DNA of 64,000 bases. Source: Euphorbia lathyris. Taxonomy: Eukaryota; Streptophyta; Magnoliopsida; Malpighiales; Euphorbiaceae. Position 1 is the first letter of the stretch; every line of letters begins with the position of its first letter. Of the stretch, positions 1 through 11,149 are shown in pieces. Location of the stretch: assembly GCF_963576675.1 (NCBI RefSeq), contig NC_088916.1:81423501-81487500 (forward strand), in the 5' to 3' direction. Under the pieces are notes generated by a model. That model had not been told where the DNA came from. It saw only the letters and a list, made by a program, of their open reading frames with translations, and ran no database searches. A program made the position numbers and the translations under genes.

Positions 1-1
1 A

Positions 2-196
2 GTAGTGAAGGATTTGACCTATAAAGAAGAGCCAGTGGAGATATTAGAGACACAAATGAGGAAGCTGAGGAGACGAGAAATTCCAATGGTTAGAGTTCGT
101 TGGAGTCACCACCGATCTCTACGTGAAGCCACGTGGGAAATTGAAGAACACATGAGAAAGCAGTACCCACATCTCTTCGAAATTACTGGTATATAA
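2..196 (+). mobile_element. Ty3/gypsy polyprotein, C-terminal tail (partial)
   Basis: An open frame enters from the left edge and stops at 196. The residues around ATWEIEEHMRKQYPHLFE match the chromodomain-like tail found after integrase in many plant Ty3/gypsy polyproteins. The stop is followed within about 35 bp by a purine tract and an LTR-like start, the expected order of pol end, polypurine tract and 3' LTR. The apparent start codon at 5 is GTG and is only an internal codon of a longer frame. The rest of the element lies outside the window. Confidence 0.85.
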
Positions 197-218
197 ATTT
201 CGGGACGAAATTTTTTTT

Positions 219-690
219 AGGGGGGTAGAATTGTAACATTCTCAAATTTAGGATAAAAAAACAATATATCATAAATAAATAAATAAAATCTACACTATAT
301 AAATTAGAGATTAACAAAAAAAAAATAAATTATTTTTATGAAACAATATTTTATGTAGAAAAAATAATAATAATAATTGTGTTAGAGATACATATGGGTC
401 AAATAAATTAAATTTCACTATGACTTTTGTGTTTTGTGGGTCAAACTAAATTATTAGTAATGTAATAGTGTGATTCTTTTTCAAACTATATTAAAATATT
501 GTAAAGATAAGCTTTTATTAATTATGGACACAAATAACTTATTTTCTATATAAAGTAGTCATATTGTATGAGATATTTAAAAGATAAATTATATAGGCTA
601 TGCTAGAATGTTTATAGTTTCATTAGTATATAAAAGAGTTATAATTTTATCAGATATTTAAAAGATAAATTATATATATATATATATCAT
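219..690 (+). mobile_element. Polypurine tract and start of a 3' LTR (gypsy)
   Basis: A purine tract (AGGGGGGTAGAA, 219-230) is followed by TGTAACATTC at 232, a typical gypsy LTR start. The LTR continues as AT-rich DNA with a 26-bp internal direct repeat (about 570-596 and 651-676) until an L1 insertion at 691-711. I could not find its CA end, which may lie beyond the L1 after 5564. Confidence 0.6.
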
Positions 691-707
691 CAAAGGTGAA
701 AAGTTTA
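691..707. repeat. TSD of L1 copy 1, low-coordinate copy
   Basis: CAAAGGTGAAAAGTTTA is repeated exactly at 5541-5557, and both copies run into T tracts, so the duplication may be up to 24 bp. It brackets the minus-strand L1 and marks its target site. Confidence 0.9.
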
Positions 708-758
708 TTTTTTTTTTTTTTGGTAAGAAGGGAAGAAAAAAAACAAACAAACAAAAAC

Positions 759-3700
759 CTAACCCGGGATCAGTCTAGGAAGACTGACCCCAATCCTATC
801 CTCAAGAAGAGAAGGTAACAGAAAAGAAGGAGGAACGGAAAGGGTAGAAACACCTAACATCCCCCCATGCCCAGCAGCTGCCAAGCGATCCGCCACGCGG
901 TTTTGCTCCCTATAAATATGGGAGAAGGTAAGAGAATCGAAGGCAGGACGAAGCCTCAAGATGGCTTTAATGAGATTCTGACTCTTAAGACAAACAGCAT
1001 GTCTATCCGAAATCCTGTTGATAGCCTCCAAATTATCAGACTCCACCGAAAGTCTTTTAACACCCATGCGAATGGCGAGTTTAATGCCAGACAAGATCTC
1101 CCAGAGCTCTGCAGTAAAGGAGGAGCCCGTACCTAAGTTATGGGTAAACCCAGCCAGCCAGGCGCCACCAGCATCCCGAAGAACTCCACCAGCAGCAATT
1201 CTGTCATTACTAAGGCAGGAGCCATCCGTATTCAACTTGACAACCCCTTCCCTGGGCTTCCTCCAACCAACTAACTGGACCTCTTTAACCGGGGAGGGGT
1301 GAACCAGGGGCTCTCCTTCAAAACTCTTTGTAATAACAGAGAGTTTTTTCGAGAAGTAAAACCGGAGGTCAGGAATAAAGACAGTCTTCTCAGCAAATAA
1401 CTCTTCATTCCTCCATTTCCACATTTGGTGACAAATAATAGCGAAGAGAATAGCCCTGTGCTCCATACTGGCCAACAAATTCTCATTAACGCCTTCAGAG
1501 AACCAGTCAATATCAGAGAACCCCATAAAGGAAGGAAGGATGTGGTGAGGAAGGACCCCTTCCCAAACCTTTCTACTATTCGGGAAATCCCTCAAAGCAT
1601 GGCACAAGGTTTCCACATGGCCGCTGCATCTGCTACAGGCACCAGATACAGCCAAGTGCCTTCTGTGTCTATCTGCATTCGTGAGGAGCCTGTCTTTGAC
1701 TCCCAGCCATAGGAAACTCCTAATGCGGTAGGGGACTTTGAGGGCCCAAATGGACTTCCAAATTTCCAAAGGAGGATCAGCCCTATTAGGGGTAAAAGCT
1801 TCATAGGCCGATTTGCAAGAATAAGAACCATTATTAGTCAAGGCCCAGCAGTGTCTGTCCTTATCCTCCTCCTGATTACTAATCTTCACACCTCTAATAT
1901 TAAGGAGGGTCTCCAGGCTAAGAAAGGAGTCGAACTTAGACCAGATCCAGTCTCCCTCCGAGTCCACCACATCACCAATTCTCCAGGAGAGGAGATCATT
2001 CGGCGGAGGGGCGATGCACACCTCAATCAACGGTTTGTCACCAATCCAGGTGTCATACCAGAAACTAATGGATCTCCCATTACCCACCTCCAAGCCAATC
2101 CCTGTACAGAACTCAGCAAAAACAGCACTAAGCCCTTTCCAGAGGAAGGAACAGCTGACAACCCTCTCCTTCGGGCCACCAAAGATTCTATCTTTCCTAT
2201 ACTTGCCGCACAGAAGACGAACCCAAAGGGAGGAGGGGGATTGCCACATTCTCCAAAGAAGCTTCATTAACAGGACTTTATTATTGTCCTTAGCTTGCCT
2301 TATACCAAGACCCCCCTGCTCTTAGGCTGGCAGGCTTCCTTCCAAGGGACCAGGTGAATCTTCCTCCCATCCCCAGACTCTCCCCACAGAAAACGCCGAT
2401 TAATTTTATCAAGGTCGTTGAGGACCGACTCAGGGAGCTTACAGGCTTGCATGATGTGATTTGGAGCAGCGCAGTTGATAGACTGGATTAAAGTAAGGCG
2501 ACCTGCAAGGGAAAGAGAATTAGCTTTCCAGCTAGCACACAAACCGTTAGATTTGTCCAAAATGTCTTTAAAAGAGGCTTTGGACACCCTGTCACTATGA
2601 AGAGGGACCCCAAGGTATTTCCCAAACGATTGAGTCAGGGGAATGCCAGACATCTCACTCAGTCTTCTACACAAGCTATTATCCATATTCTTGGAACAAA
2701 GCATACGGGATTTATGGATGTTAATCTTCTGGCCAGAAGCCTCACAAAAGCAGTCGAGGATATCCATCACAGCCTTAATTTGTTCCTCATTACCCTCCAC
2801 AAAAAGCATGACATCATCAGCAAAGAGTAAATGGGTAACAGGGGGGCAATGTCTGTTGATGGAAACAGGGTGGAGAGTCCCTTTGCTCACCGCCTCTTGG
2901 ATCAGGTGAGACAATCTTTCAATGGCAATAACAAAAAGGAAGGGGCTCATAGGATCCCCTTGACGAATACCCCTGGATGGAGAGAACTCATCCGACATAT
3001 CCCCATTGATCATAACCTGGAAAACAGGAGAGGAGATACACTTTCCAATCAAATTCCTCCAGTTCTCCGGGATACCAGCTTTGGCTAAACTATCCAGAAG
3101 AAAGCTCCAGTTCAACCTATCATAGGCTTTCTCCAGATCCAGCTTGAGAGCCACGATCCCTTTCTTGCCTTTCTTAATCTTCATAGAATGGACAACCTCC
3201 TGGGCAATAACAACGTTATCCATCAATTGTCTTCCAGGAACAAAGCTCCCTTGATTTTGGCTGATAATATCCGGAAGGATCTTCCGGATTCTATTAGCCA
3301 CAATCTTAGTAATAGCTTTATACAAGACATTACAAAGACTGATGGGTCTCATCTAGAAAAAGGAAGAAGGCTTGGCAACCTTAGGAATCAAGACAAGGAG
3401 GGTTTTATTAACCAAACTGATATCGTTCGAACCACCAAAGACACCTAACACAAAGCTGTATATACCCTCTTTAACAGTGTCCCAGTGTTTATGATAGAAA
3501 CTAGCGGGGATACCATCAATACCAGGAGCCTTAGTGGAACCGATGCTGGAGAAGGCCAGATCAATCTCTTTAAGCTCAATGGGATGGAAAGCATTATTAA
3601 TAGCATCCTCCCCCAAACGAGGAAAGGAAATGCCAGAGTGGGCACTCTCTAGGTCCACAGCTTCCTCTCTGAACAGGTCCTTGTAGAAATCAAGGGCAAG

Positions 3701-4858
3701 GCGCCGAATGTCCTCCTCCTCAAAAATCCACTCACCACTGGCGTCTTTAATAGCCTCGATCCTATTTCGCTGTCTCCTAATGATCGTTGAGAGGTGGAAA
3801 AACCTGGTATTCCGGTCCCCGTCTTGAATCCAAGCCTTCCTAGATTTCTGGAACCATAGAAGCTCTTCCTGTCTAAGCACAGCTTCCAACTCGTTCTGAA
3901 GAGCTCTTAGGTGACCATTCAGGCTATGATCAAAACGAACCTCCAAGCAACGCTGAACACCTTCCATTCTCCTCAAGAGTTTGTTCTTCCTCCTGATAAT
4001 ATGACCAAAAGTATTTTGATTCCAAACAGCCACATTCCTCTTGAATTCCTTAGTAGCGAGGAGAACATCAGAGTGGGGATGCCAATTGCTTTTAACGAAA
4101 TCCTTAAACTCGGGGTGAGACTCCCAAGCCACCAGATACCTAAAAGGTCTATTACCTTTCAGCCGATTTCCTTTGACCAAATTAATGAGGATAGGGCAAT
4201 GGTCTGAGTGACGGAAAGGGAGATTAAGTACCTTGACCTCAGAAAACCTATAAATCGCTGCAACATTAGCGTACACCTTATCCAACCTAACAAACACACT
4301 ATTCCTTTTCCAGGTAAATTTGTGGCCAGCAGCACCCAGGTCCGAAAGCCCGCACATATCCATACTTTGCTTATGATTAAGACACCGGTTCACATAATGA
4401 TTACCCCCTCCTCTCTGATCACTCAAGAGGGCAATGTCATTAAAATCCCCGGCAACCAACCACGCCTCCACCATGTTAGAGCTAAAAGAATGAAGGATCT
4501 TCCACAGCCTTCTTCGGTTAGTCGAAACAGGATCAGCATAGACGAAGGTAATAAAGAAGGGTTTATTACCCGGGTAACACACCTTACTATGGATGAATTG
4601 ACTGTCCATAGTAACAATATCAATATTGACTTGACCTGGCTTCCAAAAGAGCCAAATCCCCCCTGCCCGGCCAGTAGCCTCCGACCTGACGCAATTCCAA
4701 TTCTTAAACTTTCTAACCACCTCATCTGCTTTGGCTCCACTAACCTTGGTCTCAAGAAGGACAAAGCAGGAAGGGTTAAACTGTTTAATGAGATCATTGA
4801 CATGAATGCGGGTAGCCTTGCTCGCCGCACCTCTAACATTCCAAACGAAGAAGTCCAT
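759..4858 (-). pseudogene. L1 ORF2 (endonuclease-RT-RNase H), one stop and one frameshift
   Basis: The ATG is at 4858. The first part (to 3353) shows an AP-endonuclease domain with WNVRG, LLETKV, GDFNDI and SDHCPI motifs, then the RT start. An in-frame TAG at 3353-3355 stands where related proteins have Gln, just before MRPISLCNV. The same frame continues (3352-2300) with RT blocks including IRQGDP and FADD. A one-base deletion in the G run near 2309-2314 then shifts the frame. The last part (about 2313-759) has the zinc-binding zf-RVT region and an RNase H domain (LNTDGS, AELW, VESDN). Only two lesions in about 4.1 kb suggest a fairly recent copy, but it cannot make full-length protein. Confidence 0.9.
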
Positions 4859-4891
4859 CAGAGGGGGAGACTACAGACGCAGGCCCAAACC

Positions 4892-5536
4892 CTAGATCAG
4901 GTATTTGTTTGGGGCTCCGGAGAGCCTAGAGGCGGTCCCAGAAGGACCCCTTTTATCCAAAGAATTCAAACCATGAAGGTTCTTTTTAGGTTTCCCTTTG
5001 GGATTCTTCATGTTTAACTTACTCACTCCTATAGTCTTACCAATAGGAGCATCAACAGGAGGATGTAGAGTACTCGCCTCCCTACTCAAACCCTTCCCAG
5101 CTGACAGGATAGACTGGGGAATCTCTTTGCCTTTAGCAGAAGCATTAGAGACAAAGAGAGGATTAATAGAATTACCCAGACTAGAGGCATGCTCTACCGA
5201 CTCCAGACCAGGCATGCTTAAATCAATCTGCTTATCAGAAGGATCCGAGTCTTGATCTTCCTCCATAGACAAAACACCGAACCTTGACCCGGAACCCGAA
5301 GCTGAGTCCACTCCAGTCTCAATCCCCTTCTTAATATCCGGGGGTCTGACCTTGATCTCAGGAGCAATCTGGAGAGTAGTCATCTTCGTACTGATATCTG
5401 GTGAATGATTAGCATTAACATTAGCCCGTGGCTTCCTTCTCACTGGCCTCTTGGCAAGCATCCATGGGCCAAAGCTCCTTACTTCCCCTTGACTCTTCTC
5501 AGCTTCGCCTATGATAGGTTGCACCAACTCCTCCAT
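4892..5536 (-). pseudogene. L1 ORF1, 3' portion only
   Basis: A 214-residue frame whose first ATG lies four bases inside the 5' end of the L1 copy. Residues 20-35 (RSFGPWMLAKRPVRRK) match the basic segment that follows the zinc knuckle in plant L1 ORF1 proteins. The remainder is low-complexity and Ser/Lys-rich, usual for the ORF1 tail. The DUF4283 RNA-binding domain and the CCHC knuckle are absent because of 5' truncation. The stop precedes the ORF2 ATG by about 33 bp. Confidence 0.75.
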
Positions 5537-5540
5537 GGGC

Positions 5541-5557
5541 CAAAGGTGAAAAGTTTA
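5541..5557. repeat. TSD of L1 copy 1, high-coordinate copy
   Basis: Exact copy of 691-707, immediately outside the 5' end of the L1. Confidence 0.9.
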
Positions 5558-5564
5558 TTTTTTT

Positions 5565-7078
5565 ATGATTTTTATTTTTTTATATTTTTTTTACTAATGC
5601 TATTTTCCAATTTCGAAAATAGATCAAAATTTATATAGGCTAATTTTTTATATATATACTATTACTAATATGATTTAATTATTAAAATTTTATAACTTTT
5701 TGGTTTTCTTAAATATAAATTTTGGTTGTTGTTGATTGTTTTGATGGAAGTATACATCTCTTTGAATAAGAACAAAATTCTCATAATGTATGCCCACATA
5801 AATTTTCTAAATGCAAGTTTCAAAAAAAAAAAAAAGAGACAGTAGACTCACATGTTTATATATATAATATTGATAAATAGTTAAGTTAATAAATAAATAT
5901 TAATTTGAGTTAATAAATAAATATTAATTTGAAATAAATACTATCTGTACTCGTTTTCATGGCACATTGAATGGAATGAAATTTGAGTTTTTTTTTATAT
6001 ATATATAATTTTTTTTTTTTAAAAAAAGGTTACATTTAGACTTTAAAATAATTTTCTTGGACATTAATGAACTTATAATAATAATAATGGTTCTAATAAA
6101 TTTAATAATATCAATAATAAATAAATATATTATTAAAGATAAAACTAAATTGAATATCAAATAAAAGCCCGGGATGATAAAATCTTGGCTCGATAAACGC
6201 CTATGAAATTAAATAAAAATAAATCTAATTTAAATTAAAAATACAAATTACATACAAACATAAATTTATATATAATTTAAAGCCTATGAAATTAAATATA
6301 AATCTTCATATTAATACAAACTCTTAACTTTTTATTTTAATTAAGGGTTAAAGTGCAAAAATAACGCTTGGGTCAGAAGTAATTTTACCTCTAACGTCTA
6401 AAATGGTGGAATTTTATCCCTAACATTGATAAATTGGATAAATTGGATAAATTTGAGAAATAATTCATAATATGGATGCAATTCCTAATTTTTAAATATG
6501 GATGCATACTTTAGGTTTTTTTTTTATTAAACCATATATACTTTAATAAACTATCATTTCTTGACTTTTATCTTTTTTTTTTGGTAGAACTTTCTTGACT
6601 TTTATCTAATTTATAGATAACGATAAACTATAAATAATAATAATAATAATAATAAATAATGATAAATTATAGATAAATAATAATAATAATAAATTATATA
6701 TAAATAATTATAATATAATAAATAATGATAAATTACTGAATACTGAAACTGGATGCTGAAACTGAATGCTGAACTGAACTGAATTGAACTGATTGTTACT
6801 GAAATTAAGTGATAAAGAACATGGCCTCAGTATCAGTTGGCTGGGCGGATACGTCATCCTCTTACACCAAAATTGGCTCTTTTCTTAAAAATTGGAAAAG
6901 AAAATTTTTATAGAAAGGGTAAAATTATCTAAATAGAGGCAGTAATAAGTAATTTAGAGGCGGTAAATAGAAACAAAAACGTGGAAACATAATTTTTACA
7001 AGACATAGGAACAGAAATGTGAAGAAACATGTAAGTATTAAAAGTATAGGGCCATATTTATAAATATTAAAATATATA
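5565..7078. other. AT-rich intergenic DNA with simple repeats
   Basis: No gene seen. It contains a 24-bp tandem pair (5884-5931), TAA/AATA-rich microsatellite tracts (about 6630-6740), and a degenerate fragment at about 6345-6470 of the long-TIR family described at 56999 (shared words such as TTTTACCTCTAACGTCTAAA). A CTGAA-rich stretch lies at 6735-6800. Confidence 0.6.
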
Positions 7079-7292
7079 GAGATAAAGTATCAAAATAGGT
7101 TTATGTTTTTTGGGGAAGTATTAATTTATGCTCCACGTATAAAATATCACAAATATAAGCTTAACGTTTAAAAAAGAATACCAATTTAGGCCTCGATAAC
7201 GGAACGAGACACGTGATTGATATTGGTCCGTTAAGTTCTGTCAATTGTATGTGGAGGGAGAAATCAGAACTTAATGGTGCAATAGGAATGAC

Positions 7293-7476
7293 CAGTAGTT
7301 TTCACCTAGTCAGTGACTGACCAAGTGAGTTTGGTTCGTCACCATTAGATTTAGGTGGTATAAATCTGAACCCTACATTGATTTTAATCTCCACCATAAG
7401 ATTTAAATAAGTTTAGATCTAACGGTGATTGACCAAATTCACTTAGTCAGTCACTGACCAGGTGAAAACCACCGAT
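7293..7476. mobile_element. Foldback MITE with 8-bp TSD (hAT-type)
   Basis: Nearly the whole unit is an inverted repeat. The arms contain TTTTCACCTAGTCAGTGACT and its inverted match GTCACTGACCAGGTGAAAA. GGAATGAC occurs on both sides (7285-7292 and 7477-7484), an exact 8-bp TSD that fits hAT transposition. No coding content. Confidence 0.75.
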
Positions 7477-7520
7477 GGAATGACGTGTCTAATCCGTTAT
7501 AGATACATAAATTGATGTTA

Positions 7521-7742
7521 CCTCCGTTTCATAATACATGTCATTTTATATGATCAGTACATACGTTCAGTCATTTTTTTCCAGTTATAAAACATGGATT
7601 TATAAAAATTAATTAGAATAATAGATTTATTATAGAAAAATAAATAGTGGAATCAATGAATAAGGGTAACAATGTCTTTTCTCTAATATCCTTAATTTCT
7701 ATACAATTCTCTAAAACGACATGTAATATGAAACGAAGGGAG
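7521..7742. mobile_element. Stowaway-like MITE (Tc1/mariner type)
   Basis: TIRs CCTCCGTTTCATAATACATG and, inverted, the segment ending ATGAAACGAAGGGAG. TA dinucleotides flank both ends (7519-7520 and 7743-7744). Length 222 bp. TIR motif and TA target match Stowaway. Confidence 0.8.
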
Positions 7743-8198
7743 TACCATTTTTTAAACATTAAACCTATATTGATGTTATTTTGTACGTTGAGCCTAAATT
7801 AATATTTCTCTAAAAACCGTAGATCTATTTTTGTACCTTATCTCAAAAATATAATAAGCCTAATAATAATAATAATAAATTATAAATATATAAAATAATT
7901 ATTGATAAAACATAAAAGATGTATAATTTATAATTTCATAATTGTAATTAAAATAGTCTAAAATAATAATAACTAAAAAAAATTAAAATAATTATTCCAC
8001 CATTAAAATTAAATTCTTTATGTAAAAAAAATTATAATTTAAAAAAAAAAATAGATTCATAGCAATATAGAAATAGCCCAACCAAACTCACAAAAGAACA
8101 GAGAAAAAATAAATAGATTCCAGAAGCCTCCATAGCATTCGAGAAAACGCACAAAAGAACAGAGAAAAAATTGAAAATAAACCCAGACCAGACTCAAT

Positions 8199-8240
8199 AT
8201 GAAGAAGAAACGTACTGACTCGAAGAAGAAATCGGAGTAG
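8199..8240 (+). promoter_or_regulatory. Possible uORF in the 5' leader of the TANGO2-like gene
   Basis: ATG to TAG frame of 13 codons, very rich in Lys and Ser. It lies in GA-rich sequence that looks like a 5' leader and ends before a strong splice donor (GTAAGTAAG at 8368). Its position in a transcript is inferred. Confidence 0.35.
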
Positions 8241-8367
8241 CCAGACAAGAAATCAGAGTTTCATTTCAGTTTTGAGAAGAAGATTAACAAATAAACAGAA
8301 AGTTTTTGTCAAGTCGGAAGATCGTTTTCAATCTCAAGAAAATTACTAATCGGAGAAATTATGTGTG

Positions 8368-8376
8368 GTAAGTAAG
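8368..8376 (+). other. Candidate splice donor of a 5' UTR intron
   Basis: GTAAGTAAG is a near-ideal plant donor about 200 bp upstream of the TANGO2-like ATG. A leader intron would end at an AG between about 8525 and 8547. No transcript evidence is available here. Confidence 0.4.
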
Positions 8377-8565
8377 TTGTTTATATAGAATTGGATCGGT
8401 GACTTACGTTTCACTGAATATGAATAAATTTCAGTTTTCAAATTTTGGAATAGCGTTTAAACGGTATCTTACTTAAAAAAGTGGGGACTAATAGATTATT
8501 TACCTTTTTCTCTATATAAGATTGTCCAAGCAAAGCTTCATCCAAGTTTGATTTGTGTTGAGAAA

Positions 8566-10799
8566 ATGTGCATATCTGCATTTATTTGGCAGGCTCACCC
8601 TCTCTATCCTTTGCTTCTCCTGCAAAACAGAGATGAATATCACAACAGGCAAGTTCTGCAATTATGGTCTATGAGAAATGGTTCTGCAATTATGGTCTAT
8701 GACATGAATATATATACACTTTTCGTCGTTTGACACCCTGTACTTAAGCTAAACTTGTCGGTTTTAGACTTCTGGTATCCTTATTTGCTGCAAGAACTAC
8801 AAACAGGGAGCACCTCGAATAAGAATATAGGAGGTCTAAAATTGACAAGTTCAGTAGAAGTACATGGTGTTAAACGATAAAAAGTACTAAATTTAAGTGT
8901 ATAATTATGTATTAAACTATGTTTTTGTGTTGGGTGGATTGTATAAATATATATATATGTACAGGAAAACAAAAGCAGTGGCATGGTGGGATGGGTGTGA
9001 TATATTGGGAGGGAGAGATTGTGTAGCAGGAGGAACATGGTTGGCTTGTTCAAGGTCTGGCAGGGTAGCTTCTCTTACCAATGTTAGGGAGCTCCATAGC
9101 CGTCCTGATGCGAAAAGCAGAGGAGAACTTCCTGTTCTTTTCTTGGAGGTAAAGATAATTTCTGTCTGGTTTGGGGCAAAAAATCTAGCCCGTAGCGTAT
9201 ATTCCTCTCGAGATACAGTGGCGGAGCTAGGGAAGAGGGTTTGGGGTGCATTGCAATTGCAGGCTTTGCAGCATTCCCAGACTCTCTTTTCAGGGGGAGG
9301 GCCGCCTGAACCATCCCTCCTAGGGTGGATTCTTGTGGCGAGAGTCCCCTCCCTCCACCTCCTGTTGATGTATAAATGGTAATGATTGGTATAGGCCTAG
9401 GAAGCACCGAATTTTTAGAAGGTTAATGTACGAGTGTCAGACACTCTGGGGACATGCGCCCTGCACTCCAAAATAAGTGTTCCCTCTCTTTCCTTTTGTA
9501 CAGGGGACACAGCTTCTGAGTTAATTAAGTACAATATAAGAGAAAAGAATATAGGAGCAGCCCCTTTTCTATAGTTTCAATAATTTGAAGTATTAAATGT
9601 TTCTTTTTGATGAATTAATCACTCGTTATGGACGTTATTTATAGTTTATAATGACTTATTAATCTTAATAATGATATATATAAGATTCCACCCCTTCCAG
9701 GATAGGTTCCGGAGGCCGGGAGTGCAACGGACCACGTGCACTCCCCTCCTTCCACCACTATTGACATATAACTGGTAATATTGGTATAGCGTTTACATGT
9801 TGAGAGCAATATTGAGCCCCTAAAGAAAATATTGCACCCCAACTCTCTTCCCAGGCGAAGGCCTCTTGGAACCACCCTTTTCTAGAGGTTGGACCTCCGC
9901 CGCTTTTGACATATAACACTCACCTCCGTCTGCCACTATCGACATATAAATGGTAATGTTGGTATAGTGTTTACACGTTGAGAGCAACATCGAGCCCCTT
10001 CTAAAAGCTAAATTGCACGTTCTAAAAGAGAAACGTTAGGAGTAGAATTGTACCTTAATCCGATTTTTATGTTATTGACTTCATTGTTTTCTCTGCATCA
10101 TGATAGAGTTCAAAGAGTCCAAAAGAATTTGCAGAAACACTGGTGAAAGAGGCTCATCAGTACAACGGATTCAACTTGATATTGGCTGATATTTCATCCA
10201 ACACCATGGTATACATCTCCAACAGACCAAAAGGTGAAGCAATTGACATTCAAGAGGTTCCCCCTGGCATTCATGTTCTTTCCAATGCAAAGCTCGACTC
10301 TCCCTGGCCTAAGGTTACAATTTACCGAACAATTCTTTCTTCTCTGAAAAACCGTACGGTATTCATCTTTTGTCTTTTCATTCAGGCCCAGCGTTTGAAG
10401 CTGAATGTTAGGGATCAGCTTGATAAATATGGCGACGGAGAAATACCTGTCAAAGAGATGATAAAGATGCTAATGAGAGATACAGTTAAAGCTGAGAAAA
10501 GCAGGTTGCCTGGTATTTGTTCTGGTGATTGGGAATACAGCCTAAGCTCCATATTTGTACAAGTAGATACCCCGCTGGTATGTATGTTCGACACGTGATT
10601 TTTCCTATTGTATGCAGAAGTAATGGCATCTTTCTCAAGTTTCTAATTGGTTTGTCTGGTTTTACAGGGACGTTATGGTACAAGAAGCATTATTGGATTG
10701 GCAGTAAGAGCAAATGGAGAAGTAAGCTTTTATGAAACATATCTTGAAGATGATGAGTGGAAGGAGCGGACTGTGAATTATTGTATTTCAAAAACTTGA
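8566..10799 (+). CDS. TANGO2/NRDE-family protein (Ser/Thr-rich T10 type), five coding exons
   Basis: Exons 8566-8648, 8965-9148, 10107-10313, 10386-10577 and 10668-10799 join in frame to 798 nt (265 residues), the usual family size. The protein opens MCISAFIWQAHPLYP and carries the family's NRDE motif at residues 21-24. Then follow the WWDG, ILGGRD and GGTWLACSR blocks, SRGELPVLFLE, NGFNLILAD, GIHVLSNAKLDSPWPK and a C-terminal GRYGTRS block. TANGO2 proteins are linked to Golgi and ER organisation and to haem or lipid handling in animals; the plant role is not settled. The ATG at 8566 is chosen because MCI is the conserved start. Intron 1 has a GC donor. Introns 3 and 4 are only 72 and 90 bp, while intron 2 (958 bp) is swollen with repeats. 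No stop or frameshift seen, so it is probably functional. Confidence 0.93.
8649..8964 (+). other. GC-AG intron (intron 1 of the TANGO2-like gene)
   Basis: The exon end AACAG is followed by GCAAGT, the classic GC-donor consensus. The acceptor is TACAG at 8960-8964. Only this junction joins the codon for Arg28 and continues the conserved protein. A 28-bp direct repeat (TTCTGCAATTATGGTCTATG at about 8654 and 8682) starts right after the donor. Confidence 0.88.
8725..8876. mobile_element. Small MITE in intron 1 of the TANGO2-like gene
   Basis: Imperfect TIRs: CGTTTGACACCCTGTACTTA at the left, and the right end (AAGTACATGGTGTTAAACGA, inverted) matches at about 18 of 20 positions. Internal sequence is also partly palindromic. 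TSD not clear. Confidence 0.55.
9217..10030. repeat. Degenerate interspersed repeats filling intron 2 of the TANGO2-like gene
   Basis: A segment beginning CAGTGGCGGAGCTAGGG (9220) matches CAATGGCGGAGCCAGGG at 10823, a common plant TE-end phrase. Inside, the module with GACATATAAATGGTAATGTT and GAGAGCAACATCGAGCCCC occurs near 9750-9830 and 9930-10000, with a weaker third copy near 9360. The intron is thus a stack of related repeat fragments. The splice sites at 9149 and 10106 are intact. Confidence 0.6.
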
Positions 10800-11146
10800 T
10801 AAATTTCATTGGTAAGAGCAAACAATGGCGGAGCCAGGGAAGCGGGTCTGTTTGGGGGTGCAATTGCAGCATCCTCATATCCGCCTGGAATCACCCGTCC
10901 CAGGGTGGAACCTCTGTCCGCCAATGAGAGCATATGTTAGTACTATAAGTGAAATAAGGGTTGATGTATTCTGTCAATGCCGGTTGGCAGATCAAAATGT
11001 TAATGAAGTCCTAATATCATTATATCAATGAAGAAACCTATTGTGAAATGTCAGCATCATTGGCTTTTTCTTAAATTTACCAATGTTCAATCCACTGATT
11101 CCATGAGGAGCAGTATAGAAAGAAGTTATTGCACTCCCTATGGTTA
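10800..11146. other. 3' flank of the TANGO2-like gene with a repeat fragment
   Basis: It holds a fragment (10823-10930) of the same GGCGGAGCCAGG repeat seen in intron 2, probably within or just after the 3' UTR. No further gene seen. Confidence 0.5.
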
Positions 11147-11149
11147 TTT

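Larger units (their letters stand above)
711..5540 (-). mobile_element. L1-type LINE, copy 1 (5'-truncated, degenerate)
   Basis: A non-LTR retrotransposon on the minus strand. Its 3' end is the T tract at 708-721 (poly(A) in its own sense) and its 5' end is at 5540, with matching TSDs on both sides. It holds the end of ORF1 and the whole of ORF2 (endonuclease, reverse transcriptase, zf-RVT, RNase H). ORF1 begins downstream of where the DUF4283 and zinc-knuckle parts should be, so the copy is 5'-truncated, as is usual for target-primed insertions. It interrupts the gypsy LTR region. Confidence 0.93.
7079..7844. mobile_element. Mutator-like long-TIR MITE hosting two other MITEs
   Basis: The left arm starts GAGATAAAGTATCAAAATAG and the right arm ends as its inverted, diverged copy (...TTGTACCTTATCTC at 7844). 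The arms are over 100 bp. Flanks 7070-7078 and 7845-7853 agree at 8 of 9 bases, as for a Mutator-like 9-bp TSD, but they are AT-rich. A foldback (7293-7476) and a Stowaway (7521-7742) are inserted inside. A partial copy of the left arm lies at about 49915-50030. Confidence 0.65.

Noticed and set aside
4208..5017. A 269-residue plus-strand open frame
   Set aside because: It is antisense to L1 ORF2 and ORF1, whose minus-strand frames carry the real domain motifs.
8057..8248. A minus-strand open frame rich in Phe
   Set aside because: It is the complement of a GA-rich leader; composition alone explains it.
8548..8733. A longer start for the TANGO2-like protein at 8548
   Set aside because: The codon at 8548 is TTG; the conserved family start MCI begins at the ATG at 8566. 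The same frame also reads through the GC donor, which is not coding.
9084..9407. A 107-residue minus-strand open frame across exon 2 and intron 2 of the TANGO2-like gene
   Set aside because: It is the antisense of a confirmed coding exon plus TE-derived intron DNA, with no family resemblance.
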